Shown: positions 7,606 to 16,762 of the stretch, piece after piece
How positions within the stretch are numbered: position 1 is the first letter of the stretch
Layout of the letters: the number at the start of each line of letters is the position of its first letter
From: Protofrankia sp963555925
GTDB lineage: Bacteria; Actinomycetota; Actinomycetes; Frankiales; Frankiaceae
Length of the DNA: 64,000 bases
NCBI GenBank assembly: GCA_963555925.1
Contig: CAUVXJ010000089.1
Location: 1 to 64,000 of the forward strand
Direction: 5' to 3'
The notes under the pieces: model-generated
Told to the model about the DNA's origin: nothing
The model's database searches: none
Seen by the model: only the letters and a program-made list of their open reading frames with translations
Program-made: the position numbers and the translations under genes

Positions 7606-9168
7606 CTACCCCATCGATTTGGCGCCGTCCAGGGCCTCGCGGATGATGTCGGCGTGACCAGCGTGCTGAGCGGTCTCTGCTATCACGTGGAGCAACACCC
7701 GGCGCGCAGACCAGCGCGCGCCCGGTTCGAACCACGGAGCCTCGGGTAGCGGCTGGGAGACATCAAGATCGGGCAACGTCACCACGAGCTCATCGGTCCG
7801 ACGCGCCACCTGCTCGTACTCGTCGAGCAGACCGGCCAGCGTCTCCCCGGCCAGCATGCGGAACCCCTCGGACCGCTCCGTCAGCTTCGCGGGCGACTGC
7901 TCCATCGCCAACGGGCCCTCGGTGATGAAGGCGATCCAACCCCGCTCGACGCTCGCGACGTGTTTGATCAGACCACCCAGACACAGCTCACTCACGGTGG
8001 TGCGTTGCGCGGCCTGATCGTAGGTCAGGTCGCGGACCGTGTAGCGCAGGAAGTACCGGTGCTTGGCCAACGTCTCCAGCAGGTCTGCGCGCTCGCTGGT
8101 CACGGCCCTCTCGGTTCGGGTCACGCTTTCCCCTTCCATCGATGTGACGACACAGGGCACCGTAGCGGCGACGTCCGACAAGTTCGATGCGCGCGTTCGA
8201 CGTGGTCGGAACGGCGCAATGAGCTGGCCGACCCAGGATGCCGCCATGTCCTGCGGTATCCCGTAGGACGATGGGGTCCCCGCGGGCAGGTAGCGGGTGC
8301 CCAGCAGGGTGTCCCAGAAGGAGAAGACGGCGCCGTAGTTGCGGTTGACCGCCTCGGGAGTATCGGCATGGTGCCAGTGATGGAAGGCCGGCGTGACAAA
8401 AACGACGCTGAGCGGACGCAGAGTTAGCCGCGTGTTGGCATGGGCGAGGAACGGAAAGTAGAACTGGAAGGCGACGAACAGCGACGAGAACGTCAGATCA
8501 AAGCCGACGGCGTACAGCGGAAGAACGGTGACCGTCAGGTTGATGATCTGATCCAGCGGATGACCCCTGCTCGTGGACAACCAGTCAAGCTCGCGGCTGG
8601 AGTGATGGACCGCGTGCAGCCTCCACAGCGGGGGCAGCTCATGCAGTGCCCGGTGTCCGGCGTAATTCGCCAGGTCCGCCAGCAACAGGATGATGATGAA
8701 CTGACACCAGCCGGGTTGGCGCAGCAGCAGCTCCCGCACGGCTTGCGGGCAGGCGTGGTGCACGCCAGGTGCAAGGACGGTGAGAACAGCGGTGGAGACA
8801 ACGGTGATCGGCAGCCGGTTCGCGAAGGTATGCGCGACGTCTACATACCAGTCCTCCCGCCGTCGTCGACGGACGAGAGGCAGCAGTTGTTCAAGCGGAA
8901 TGAACAGCAGCGCGCAGATGAAGAAACCGGCCAGGAGCTGCGGCCGTTCGACAACGCCTACCAGCACGGCCAGCGCGGTAACCACGGCAGCCGGGATTCT
9001 TTGCCGACGGCGAGGCGAAACACGTTCGGGGATGGTGCTCGTCGGGTGTTCGGAGCCGGCATCGGCTGACGCCACCATGACCGCCTCCACCATGACCGCC
9101 CCCACCACATGCCCCCCGGACGTCCATCGTTTCCGTTCCCGCCGCAGCTGGTCGGGGAGTCGGGGCAA
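7606..9168 (-). CDS. Fatty acid hydroxylase fused in frame to a DinB/DUF664 domain
   Basis: A 520-aa reading frame that looks like two proteins. Residues about 55-345 are a sterol desaturase/fatty acid hydroxylase membrane enzyme: hydrophobic helices and the di-iron histidine clusters HRALHE, HAVHHS and FHHWHHAD. Residues about 349-520 form a DinB-like DUF664 four-helix domain. A GTG at 8124 with AAGGGG upstream would give a normal 172-aa stand-alone DUF664 protein, and nothing separates it from the hydroxylase by a stop. Either the two genes have fused, or a stop has been lost while the internal start still works. The hydroxylase would act on membrane lipid chains. The true N-terminal start is uncertain because several ATGs lie in the first 35 codons. 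Confidence 0.75.
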   Translation of the reverse strand: MPRLPDQLRRERKRWTSGGHVVGAVMVEAVMVASADAGSEHPTSTIPERVSPRRRQRIPAAVVTALAVLVGVVERPQLLAGFFICALLFIPLEQLLPLVRRRRREDWYVDVAHTFANRLPITVVSTAVLTVLAPGVHHACPQAVRELLLRQPGWCQFIIILLLADLANYAGHRALHELPPLWRLHAVHHSSRELDWLSTSRGHPLDQIINLTVTVLPLYAVGFDLTFSSLFVAFQFYFPFLAHANTRLTLRPLSVVFVTPAFHHWHHADTPEAVNRNYGAVFSFWDTLLGTRYLPAGTPSSYGIPQDMAASWVGQLIAPFRPRRTRASNLSDVAATVPCVVTSMEGESVTRTERAVTSERADLLETLAKHRYFLRYTVRDLTYDQAAQRTTVSELCLGGLIKHVASVERGWIAFITEGPLAMEQSPAKLTERSEGFRMLAGETLAGLLDEYEQVARRTDELVVTLPDLDVSQPLPEAPWFEPGARWSARRVLLHVIAETAQHAGHADIIREALDGAKSMG

Positions 9169-9213
9169 GGTTCCCAGTCCCCGGCTCCCCGACGGATCAG
9201 CGACCCGGAAAGG

Positions 9214-9417
9214 TCACTTCGTGCTGACGATGATGGGGCCGGTGGGAGTGCCCGGCTTGACCGGGCCGATCGGCATGACCCCGGCGTCGGCGGTGGATCC
9301 GCTGAACCAGTTGGGATGGGTGACCGAAAGTGTGGCGCCGGCGACCCCGAGGGCGAGAATCGCGATCATTAGCAGGCGCGCAGCTGCCTGCCGGGTCACG
9401 TGCTGGATGGCGATCAT
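9214..9417 (-). CDS. Small single-pass membrane or secreted protein
   Basis: A 67-aa protein starting at ATG 9417 with GAAAGGA about 6 nt upstream. Residues 12-30 (AARLLMIAILALGVAGATL) form one hydrophobic segment preceded by a few basic residues, so it is a signal anchor or signal peptide. The rest is a short Gly/Pro/Thr-rich tail. No family is recognised. It lies upstream of the hydroxylase/DinB gene on the same strand. Confidence 0.5.
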   Translation of the reverse strand: MIAIQHVTRQAAARLLMIAILALGVAGATLSVTHPNWFSGSTADAGVMPIGPVKPGTPTGPIIVSTK

Positions 9418-9750
9418 GTGCGTCCTTTCCGCGGCCGACGAACTCCTCGGCCCGGTGAGAGGCGATCTACTTCCGACAAAACACCAAAAGGTGCATCTGT
9501 GGCGAAAAAACCGTCACATCGCCAGATTGCCACCTGGTATCCACCACATGTACAAAAGGTATCGAACACATAAACTTTTCGACGACAACACCACACCGTC
9601 CGCGCTACCTGGCAACTACGCACCCTGCTGACCTGCTGACCTACAACCGCGCCCGGCCCGTGTCCGTTCCGTGACCCTGTTGCCGGGCGCTCTTATCGTG
9701 TCGGCGCGTTGAGACTGGGCGGGTTTCCCGGAGCCCTATCGTCGTACCCG
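9418..9750. other. Divergent intergenic region
   Basis: About 330 nt between two divergent genes, richer in A and T than its surroundings. It probably holds both promoters, but I cannot point to clear -35/-10 pairs. Confidence 0.4.
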
Positions 9751-11304
9751 ATGAGAAGCCCTTTCGTCGTACCCGATGATCCGATGGTCGTGGCGAAGGC
9801 GAATGCGAGGGGGCGCGGGTCGGACCCGGCGAGCATGCGGGATCTACCCGGCCGGGCGACCGCCCGATTCCAGGTCTGCGTGGTGCTGACAACCGTTATC
9901 TCCTCGCTCCTCGTCTTCCACGACACAGGCCGGAAAAGTCTCTGGTTCGACGAGGGGGTCACGGTCGGGCTGGTCTCCACCAACTGGGGACCGATGTGGG
10001 ATTTCGTCCGGGACCACGAGACCAACATGGGGCTGTATACCGTCCTGTTGAAGCTGTGGACCACCGCCGGAGACGACGTAGCATGGTCACGGGCTTTTTC
10101 CGGTATCGCGGTCGTTGCCACGATACCGCTGCTCGCGGCGACCGGACGACGCCTCCTCGGCGAAACGACCGGGATCATTGCGGGAATATTGATCGCGGTC
10201 AATGCGTTTGCCATTCACTACGGCCAGGAGGTTCGTTCCTACAGCCTGACTCTCTTTCTCGTCACGTTGACGCTCTACCTGGTGTGCCGGCTGCTCGACA
10301 CGTCCGGTCCGGGCCTGTCCGTCGCGTGGGGATTGGCTTGCTCAGCCGCCCTCTATTCACACGTCCTCGCTGCTTTCACCGTGATGTGCGAAATCGTCGC
10401 GGTGATTTTTGTGTTCCGGGCCAGAATCGTCTACCTGTGGCCCGGCCTCGTGGTGCAGGCCGTCGGATGCGCACCCTTGGTCTGGGTGCTGAACCGCCAG
10501 GGTTCGACCCGGCTGTCATGGGTGCCACCGCTGCGTGCTTCCCGTATCACGCAAACCGTCGCCGAAACAGTCGGAGCCGTCGGAACCTCGCCGCTGCTCT
10601 GGCTCTACTGCGCATGTATGGCCCTCGGCGTACTGCTGGGATGGCGCTCCCGGCCGATGTGGTTCACACTTGTCGTGGGATTCGGCTCGCTTCTCGCCAA
10701 CATCATCGCATCCCTGTTTCTCGCGCCCCTGTTTCTCCCGCGCTACCTGATCGTCACCGTTCCCGGCCTGACCCTGCTGGCCGCATTCGGTCTGGCGCGA
10801 CTCCCCCGCTTCGTCGCACGAGGCTCGCTCCTCGCCGCTACCATCACCTTTGCGCTGGTATCCGTCCACGCCTATTACGACACGCCCGCACCGGAGGATT
10901 TCCGCGCTGCCGCACGACTCATCGTCGACCGGTCGGACCGACAGGACGCGATCGCCTTCTTCAACCCGGCCGGATATGCGCCGTTCACCTTCTACGCCAG
11001 GAATCATCGCGATCGTCTGCCGCGCTCCCTGATCCCGCGCGTCGAGGGCGGCCGATCCCTCTACGACAGACCCACCCCCGGCGGACCGGCGGCCGAACTC
11101 CGGCAGGCAGCCGCAGAGCTGTGCCGCTACCGCCGGATATGGCTGGTGAGCAGCCATGACCGGACCGCCTGGGTCGGCGCCATCCAGGCGGACTTCATCC
11201 GGGCCATGAACGCCGACGGTTTCCGACTGGACAGCACCGAGACCGTCCCGGGCGTGACAGTGCGCAGCTACATCCGTGGGGAGCCCGACCGACGCTGCCA
11301 GTGA
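9751..11304 (+). CDS. GT39/ArnT-type membrane glycosyltransferase
   Basis: A polytopic membrane protein of about 517 aa, related to the dolichyl/polyprenyl-phosphate mannosyltransferase superfamily (GT-C). The first external loop has the acidic pair in SLWFDEGVTV, the position of the catalytic Asp in this fold, and HYGQEVRSYS follows helix 3-4. About ten hydrophobic segments cover residues 45-395, with a soluble C-terminal domain. It would transfer a sugar from a polyprenyl-phosphate donor to a lipid or protein outside the membrane. The start is uncertain: ATG 9751 is used here, while TTG 9709 and ATG 9783 are alternatives. No neighbouring glycan genes fix the substrate. Confidence 0.7.
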   Translation: MRSPFVVPDDPMVVAKANARGRGSDPASMRDLPGRATARFQVCVVLTTVISSLLVFHDTGRKSLWFDEGVTVGLVSTNWGPMWDFVRDHETNMGLYTVLLKLWTTAGDDVAWSRAFSGIAVVATIPLLAATGRRLLGETTGIIAGILIAVNAFAIHYGQEVRSYSLTLFLVTLTLYLVCRLLDTSGPGLSVAWGLACSAALYSHVLAAFTVMCEIVAVIFVFRARIVYLWPGLVVQAVGCAPLVWVLNRQGSTRLSWVPPLRASRITQTVAETVGAVGTSPLLWLYCACMALGVLLGWRSRPMWFTLVVGFGSLLANIIASLFLAPLFLPRYLIVTVPGLTLLAAFGLARLPRFVARGSLLAATITFALVSVHAYYDTPAPEDFRAAARLIVDRSDRQDAIAFFNPAGYAPFTFYARNHRDRLPRSLIPRVEGGRSLYDRPTPGGPAAELRQAAAELCRYRRIWLVSSHDRTAWVGAIQADFIRAMNADGFRLDSTETVPGVTVRSYIRGEPDRRCQ

Positions 11305-11326
11305 CGGATGCCCATGTTCGAGGGGA

Positions 11327-12571
11327 TCAGCGGCCCGCACGGAGCAGTTCGGCCACGCGGTCACCGACAGGCGAGACGCTGGGACGCGGCTCCCGTTCGA
11401 AGAACTCCTTCTTCCTGCGACGCAACAACGCCTCCCCGTCCCGCTCCCAGCTGAACTGCGACTTGCCGAGGACCGCGCGAAAGACCCGATTCACCTCCGC
11501 TGGATGACGCGCCACAAGGCGCCGGATGGCTGACGGTGACACGCTGTCGTCCCGCAGGTATGCACGCAACCGCGCCGCGTGGTCCCGGTCTCGAGCGAGG
11601 AAGGGATCTGCGAACAGGGCATCGAGATGGCCGTAATCACCATAGAAGCTAAGTCCTTCGGTCTCGTCATAGACGATGGCGACGGTGTCGGCCGAGCGGA
11701 GATCGTCAGGCAACTGGAACAGCTGCTCGGGAGCGAGCGCCAGCGACCGTGCCCTTTCAGCGGCCTTCCCCTCCAAGCCCTCCAGAAGCTTCTCCTGACG
11801 ACGCCGCTGGTATTCCCGCATACCGTACTCGGCTTCATCCGGCGGCAGAATGACCAGATCGCAGCCGAAGTACGCGATGAAGTCGGCCCGGTCCTCGGCC
11901 TGCAGCTCCCAGGCCCGCTCCAGTTTCTCCGGATTACGGAAGAGCAGCTCGGGGACGGTAGCGACCGCCGCGGCCACGGCCTGCGCGAGCTGGGGACCCG
12001 CCGACCCGGGATACACGGCGAGATGTCCGCTGACCAGCCAGGCGTCCAGCGCCGGATGGACAGGGACGATCCGGCCGATCACGAACATACCGGGTTGCAG
12101 CTCGGCGAAGGCACCGCGGCCCATGTTGGAGTACATCTGGTAGACGAGATCGTCGACGAGGTTGTGCACGACCAACGCATCACCATCGCGCCGCTGCACC
12201 TCGAAGCTCCCCTCGACCACATCGCGCCAGCCGAGAACCATCGCCTTCTCGTCCTCGGGTAGTGGGGGACGGCGCTGGGCAACAAAACGCTCGACGACGG
12301 TACGACCATCACTCAGGCGCTGCTGGAGCGCGAAATGATCGATGATGAGGACCGCCATGTTCTCGTCGAGTGCACCGCCGTGTCGGTCGGCGGCTTCCAG
12401 CAGCTGGGCCGTCAGCTGACGTTCGAATCGCGGACCCTGCGCAAAATGGACGAGTTCACCCTTGAGGTCTCCGCTGCGGGCCACCAGTTCCGTGACCGAC
12501 GGACCCGAAGACGACAGACCCGAAGACGATGCTCCCGAAACCCTTGGGATATTGATTGATCTATGAGTCAT
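11327..12571 (-). CDS. Conserved protein of unknown function
   Basis: A 414-aa soluble protein with regular actinobacterial codon use. ATG 12571 is preceded by AGGTGG at 6 nt; an earlier ATG at 12601 has no such site. The first 25 residues are Ser/Pro-rich (two copies of GLSSSGPS-like sequence); the rest is mixed alpha/beta with a basic, Arg-rich C-terminus containing LLRRRKKEFFERE. There is no signal peptide or membrane segment. I do not recognise a catalytic motif. It faces the glycosyltransferase gene convergently with a 22-nt spacer. Confidence 0.7.
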   Translation of the reverse strand: MTHRSINIPRVSGASSSGLSSSGPSVTELVARSGDLKGELVHFAQGPRFERQLTAQLLEAADRHGGALDENMAVLIIDHFALQQRLSDGRTVVERFVAQRRPPLPEDEKAMVLGWRDVVEGSFEVQRRDGDALVVHNLVDDLVYQMYSNMGRGAFAELQPGMFVIGRIVPVHPALDAWLVSGHLAVYPGSAGPQLAQAVAAAVATVPELLFRNPEKLERAWELQAEDRADFIAYFGCDLVILPPDEAEYGMREYQRRRQEKLLEGLEGKAAERARSLALAPEQLFQLPDDLRSADTVAIVYDETEGLSFYGDYGHLDALFADPFLARDRDHAARLRAYLRDDSVSPSAIRRLVARHPAEVNRVFRAVLGKSQFSWERDGEALLRRRKKEFFEREPRPSVSPVGDRVAELLRAGR

Positions 12572-12679
12572 GGGCACCACCTGTCGCGTTCGATTGATCA
12601 CGTTTCCATGTCTGGTACGGCTCGACTGCGCCGCACCGACTATTCATACCCCTCCTTCGATACCCTCCTGCGATCCGGC

Positions 12680-12888
12680 TATCGATGTACTGGGTGTGGA
12701 TGTGGTGGTCGCCGGCGAGCCACTGGAAGCCGTCGGAGGGCTCCCGCCGGTCGGATCCGTCGGATGACCCGGCGAGTGCGACACCCTGTCCGCCAAGGAC
12801 GCTCCCCGCGGCGACCCAGCGCCCAACAGGCCGGCGCTGCGCAGCAGGCTGCGCCGGTTCAGCTCGGACGGCGACAGCGCGGCGTCCG
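12680..12888 (-). pseudogene. Remnant of a Tat-exported PHP-domain metallohydrolase
   Basis: On the minus strand a twin-arginine signal, NRRSLLRSAGLLGAG, is followed one frame over by FQWLAGDHHIHTQY, the N-terminal metal-binding motif of CehA/McbA-type PHP hydrolases. Inserting one base after GLLGAG would join the two frames through a typical signal-peptide stretch, so a single-base deletion is the simplest explanation. The frame has no start codon (TAA lies just upstream) and the rest of the roughly 400-aa enzyme is absent. A dead 5' fragment. Confidence 0.65.
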
Positions 12889-12940
12889 GTTTTGATTATC
12901 CCTCCTTCGGTGAATTTCTGTTCAGATACGCGGCACCTAT

Positions 12941-12955
12941 TGCAAATAATTTGCA
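12941..12955. repeat. AT-rich palindrome downstream of the geosmin gene
   Basis: TGCAAATAATTTGCA is a perfect 7-bp palindrome around one central A, unusual in this GC-rich sequence. It sits just beyond the larger hairpin that follows the geosmin synthase gene. Role unknown. Confidence 0.5.
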
Positions 12956-12970
12956 GCTACTATTTGGTCG

Positions 12971-13027
12971 CAATATGCCGCCGGTATGGACCGTCCGGGC
13001 TCGGGCTCTAACCCGGGCGGCATATTG
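12971..13027 (-). terminator. Large hairpin after the geosmin synthase gene
   Basis: CAATATGCCGCC (12971-12982) pairs perfectly with GGCGGCATATTG (13016-13027), with an inner CCGGG/CCCGG stem. It begins about 38 nt past the geosmin synthase stop. There is no U-tract, so it is a likely but unproven terminator. Confidence 0.55.
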
Positions 13028-13065
13028 TTCACTTTACTTCATATTTCTGATGTTCTAAGGTATTT

Positions 13066-15306
13066 CTACCGGCTGGCCGCACCTTGGCCGTCCGACGAGC
13101 GGAGCCGGCCGATATGGGCCCCCGAGATGCCTCGTCCGGTGGGGCCGCCGAACGGCGGTGTCCCGGCTGCCGGATGGTGTCGCAGTTCAGCTTCCTCGTA
13201 TCGACGGGTTCCCTGATGCCAACGGAGGATTCCGGCCAGCCAGTTCTGCAGTTCCTCGGCATATCCCCGCACCGCGCCCCGTGCGTCGGCGTCCAGGTTG
13301 AAACTGTCACAGAGCGCGGGCAGTTCGATGGCGACAACATGTTCGAACTGGCGCAGCCGGGACGTCATCAGATCATTGACGACCCCGACAGCGCGTTCAC
13401 GATCACAGTCGAAGAAATTCTGAATGACGAGAACGCAGTTGTGGATCTCACCTTCGAACTGAATTTCCTTCTGGTAGGAGAACACGTCGTTGAGCAGGCA
13501 GGCGTAGTCCGCGGCCGCGTGCTCCAGTGCCCTCATCGGTCGGGTCTGGTAAATTGCCGGTGGCACCGTCGGCCCCGCAGCCAGTCGACACAGGCTCATG
13601 GTGAGATCGGAACCGAAGGTCATCCGGCGCATCTCGATGTAGTCGATCGGGTCGGGAATCCGGTTCTGCCGCTGATTGGCGAGTTCCCACAACCAGCTAC
13701 CGGTCATATCCTCGATCGCGCCGCGGAACATGCGACGCGCGCTCACGGCCATGGGCCCCGCGGTACGGGACCACAGATCGGCCAGACCGCGTTCCAGCGC
13801 GTTGACGGGGACCGGAATGACGGCGGACTCCACCGGCATGAATTCCGACAGCCGCCTGGTGCACGCCTTCGCGGCGGCTAGATCACCCGTCCGGCCGAAA
13901 ATCACCGGATAGTAGTCGTCGGCGTAGGTTCCCCAGGTGAGCCAGCCCGTGGTCAGGTTCAGTTGGTCCGCCGTCGCATCCGGATGGATCCCCGCCGAAC
14001 ACAACGGAAAATCATACGCCCTGAGCTTGTGTTCGTCCCAGATTCCGGGCACCGGGTCGAGCATCCCGATCTTGCCAGCCCACTCCACGATGTGACGACG
14101 TGCAGCGGACAGGTGCGGGCTGCACCGGGTGGAATAGGGCATGTAGAAATCGGGACGCTGAAGCCGACCGACGACCTGATACGGGATGTGGGTGAAGCTC
14201 CGCAATCGCTGCGGTGCCGTCGAGACCAGTGCGGACCCGATGCGCGCTCCTGCGGTGCCCAGGCCCGTCGGACCGCCCAGGGCGCCGGTGCCCGCATGGG
14301 CCCCGCCATTCATGTAGCGGCTCGACCGCAAATGCCATTCATGACCACCCGACTGCCAGTCCTGCAGCCCCTTCACATAGGCCATGACATCCGCTCTGGC
14401 CGCCACGTCAAGGCCATGCTCCTCGACGAGCGGGGGTAACTCGGTGAAGGTGGTGTGCTCGAACTGGTGCAGCCGGGAGGTAAGCAGGTCGTTGACGATG
14501 TCGGCGGCTTCCTGGGTACCACACCCCAGGAATCGTTCGAAGACCAGGACGCCGTTGCTGAGCTCGCCTTCCTCTTCGACTTCGCGCTGGTAGGAGAACA
14601 GGTCGTTGCGCAGATGCACGCCGTCGGCGAACGTGTCCCGCAGTACCTGCATAGGCCGGGTCGCGGCGATCTCGGCGGGCACCTCGGCGGCCACCGCGTG
14701 TTCGATGAGATTCGCCGACCAGGGAGCTCCGCCGACCTTTCGCCGCATCTCGATGTATTCTATGGGGTCGGCAATCCGGTTTTCGTTGATGTTGGAAAGC
14801 TCCCACAACGACTCATCCAGGAGGTTCCCGGTGCTGGCGGCGAACCGACGCCGCCAATCCGCGGACCGGGCCGGGACGGTCCGGGTCCACAAGTCCGCAA
14901 GACCGCGTTCCACCGGATTGGTCGGCGTCTGTGTGATCGCGCCATCCGTCGGCATGAACGCCCGCAGCCGGTCAAGATATTCCTGTGCGCCGGCCAGGTC
15001 GTGCGTTCGCTTGTACAGCTCCAGGAAGTGGTCGTCGAAGTAGAACACCCACACGTACCAGTCCGTCACCAGGTCAAGGTCGGGACCTGTCGCGTCCGGA
15101 TGGGTATATGCACAGAGCAGTGCGTAGTCGTGAGCGTCGAAGTCGCGCTCGTACCAGATCACGGCGCCGTTCTGCGACGCGTCGACCATGTCCATCTCGT
15201 AAGCCCAGGCTTTACTGTGCTCACGAGCTCGTTCCAGGTTCGGATTCAGCCGTGCCGGATGGGGCACATAGAACTCCGGTAGCTCGAATGGCACCATGAA
15301 CCGCAC
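13066..15306 (-). CDS. geoA: Geosmin synthase (germacradienol synthase type)
   Basis: A 746-aa bifunctional class I sesquiterpene synthase. The N-terminal domain has the Mg-binding DDHFLE motif and the NSE-type motif NDLFSYQREVEEEGE, and should convert farnesyl diphosphate to germacradienol. The C-terminal domain has DDYYP and NDVFSYQKEIQFEGE, and should complete conversion to geosmin. Length and both motif pairs match the family. GTG 15306 follows GAGGAAGG at 5 nt. The gene is 40 nt downstream of a family 2B encapsulin shell gene, a known pairing in which the cyclase is enclosed as cargo. A similar GGPTGxGxxGAxI stretch occurs in the interdomain linker (about residue 343) and in the C-terminal tail (about residue 718); a shell-docking role is a guess. 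Confidence 0.93.
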   Translation of the reverse strand: MRFMVPFELPEFYVPHPARLNPNLERAREHSKAWAYEMDMVDASQNGAVIWYERDFDAHDYALLCAYTHPDATGPDLDLVTDWYVWVFYFDDHFLELYKRTHDLAGAQEYLDRLRAFMPTDGAITQTPTNPVERGLADLWTRTVPARSADWRRRFAASTGNLLDESLWELSNINENRIADPIEYIEMRRKVGGAPWSANLIEHAVAAEVPAEIAATRPMQVLRDTFADGVHLRNDLFSYQREVEEEGELSNGVLVFERFLGCGTQEAADIVNDLLTSRLHQFEHTTFTELPPLVEEHGLDVAARADVMAYVKGLQDWQSGGHEWHLRSSRYMNGGAHAGTGALGGPTGLGTAGARIGSALVSTAPQRLRSFTHIPYQVVGRLQRPDFYMPYSTRCSPHLSAARRHIVEWAGKIGMLDPVPGIWDEHKLRAYDFPLCSAGIHPDATADQLNLTTGWLTWGTYADDYYPVIFGRTGDLAAAKACTRRLSEFMPVESAVIPVPVNALERGLADLWSRTAGPMAVSARRMFRGAIEDMTGSWLWELANQRQNRIPDPIDYIEMRRMTFGSDLTMSLCRLAAGPTVPPAIYQTRPMRALEHAAADYACLLNDVFSYQKEIQFEGEIHNCVLVIQNFFDCDRERAVGVVNDLMTSRLRQFEHVVAIELPALCDSFNLDADARGAVRGYAEELQNWLAGILRWHQGTRRYEEAELRHHPAAGTPPFGGPTGRGISGAHIGRLRSSDGQGAASR

Positions 15307-15346
15307 GTAACCTTCCTCTTCGGCTGCTCCGCGGACAACACCACGG

Positions 15347-16762
15347 CTAGTCGCGGGATCTGGCTACCTCGACGTTCTCCAGGACACCGAGCGCGTCCGG
15401 CACGAGGACCGCGGCCGAGTAATAAGTGCTGACCAGGTAGGAGATGACGGCTTTCTCGTTGATACCCATGAATCGGACGGACAGGCCGGGCTCGAACTCG
15501 TCCGGGATGCCCGTCTGGTGGAGGCCGACGACACCCTGGTTGTCCTCGCCGGTGCGGAGCACGAGAATGGAGGTGGTCTGCGTGTCGGAGATGGGGATCT
15601 TGTTGCAGGGCAGGAGGGGTACGCCGCGCCAGCCCGGCACCTGGGCGCCGTCGATCACGGCTCCGGTCGGGTAGATGCCACGGCGGTTACATTCCCGGCC
15701 GAACGCGGCGATGGCGCGCGGATGGGCCAGGAGGAACCGGGAGTCGCGCCGTCTGCTGAGCAGTTCGTCGAGATCGTCGGGGGTGGGCGCGCCGGCGTGG
15801 GTGTTGATACGCTGGCTGCGGTCGGCATTGTGCAGAAGGCCGAATTCCCGGTTGTTGATCAGTTCTTTTTCCTGGCGTTCCCGTAGCGCCTCGATTGTCA
15901 GCTTGAGCTGGTGTTCGACCTGGTTCATCGGTTCGTTGTACAGATCGGCGACCCGGCTGTGTACCCGCAGCACCGTCTGGGCCACGCTCAACTCGTATTC
16001 GCGAGGCGCAAGCTCATAATCGACGAAGGTCCCCGGCAACTCAGGCTCCCCGGTATGCCCCGACGCCAGCGCGATGGACGCCTCACCGTGCTTGTTCTGT
16101 GGGGGCTCGGGCCTGCTCTGGAAGTGCTCGACATGGGTCCGCAACGCCTCGGACCGGCCAGCCAGCTCCTGGAACACCTGTTGCGGCAGCGCCAGCACCG
16201 TGCACCCGGTCACCGCCCTGACCGTGAACTCCCAGCTGCTCTGTGGCTCCACCAGCACCTGGTCACCGAAGTAGTCGCCGTCAGCCAGCACACCCAGCAC
16301 GGTCTGATCGCCGTACTTTCCGGCGCCGACCTTGTCGACCTTCCCATGCGCGATGAGGAACACCCGGTCAGCCGGCTGGCCGGATTCCACGATCACATCG
16401 CCGGGAGCGAATTCCTGCTGAACGAACCGATCCGCCAACGCGCTCAGGAGCACCGCGTCGTCGAACTCCCGCAGTAGGGGAAGCTCACGCAGTTCCTGGG
16501 GAATGACGCGGACCTCAGCCCCGGTCGAGACAAAGGTAATCGTCCCGTCGCCCACCGTATATGTAAGCCGACGGTTGACCCGATACACGCCGCCCGCCAC
16601 CTGCACCCACGGCAGTATCCGCAGCAACCACCGCGAGGAAATCTCCTGCATCTGTGGCGCGGACTTGGTAACTGTCGCCAGATTGCGCGCAGCCGCCGTA
16701 CCCAGGCTCAGCTGCGGCTGCCCGTCCGCCGTACCAGTCTCCACACCAGCCGACTCCGTCAT
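15347..16762 (-). CDS. Family 2B encapsulin shell protein with cNMP-binding domain
   Basis: A shell protein of about 471 aa with the HK97-like encapsulin fold, split by a cyclic-nucleotide-binding-like domain at roughly residues 105-215 (FAPGDVIVESGQPADRVFLI, then DGDYFGDQ). The N-terminus LSLGTAAARNLATVTKSAPQ and the segment ISSRWLLRILPWVQV are characteristic of the family 2B shell formerly called SrpI or EshA. It should self-assemble into a cytosolic nanocompartment that encloses the terpene cyclase encoded 40 nt downstream. Whether the insert still binds a nucleotide is not clear from sequence. ATG 16762 is preferred; a GTG 15 nt earlier is possible, and neither has a strong ribosome site. 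Confidence 0.92.
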   Translation of the reverse strand: MTESAGVETGTADGQPQLSLGTAAARNLATVTKSAPQMQEISSRWLLRILPWVQVAGGVYRVNRRLTYTVGDGTITFVSTGAEVRVIPQELRELPLLREFDDAVLLSALADRFVQQEFAPGDVIVESGQPADRVFLIAHGKVDKVGAGKYGDQTVLGVLADGDYFGDQVLVEPQSSWEFTVRAVTGCTVLALPQQVFQELAGRSEALRTHVEHFQSRPEPPQNKHGEASIALASGHTGEPELPGTFVDYELAPREYELSVAQTVLRVHSRVADLYNEPMNQVEHQLKLTIEALRERQEKELINNREFGLLHNADRSQRINTHAGAPTPDDLDELLSRRRDSRFLLAHPRAIAAFGRECNRRGIYPTGAVIDGAQVPGWRGVPLLPCNKIPISDTQTTSILVLRTGEDNQGVVGLHQTGIPDEFEPGLSVRFMGINEKAVISYLVSTYYSAAVLVPDALGVLENVEVARSRD

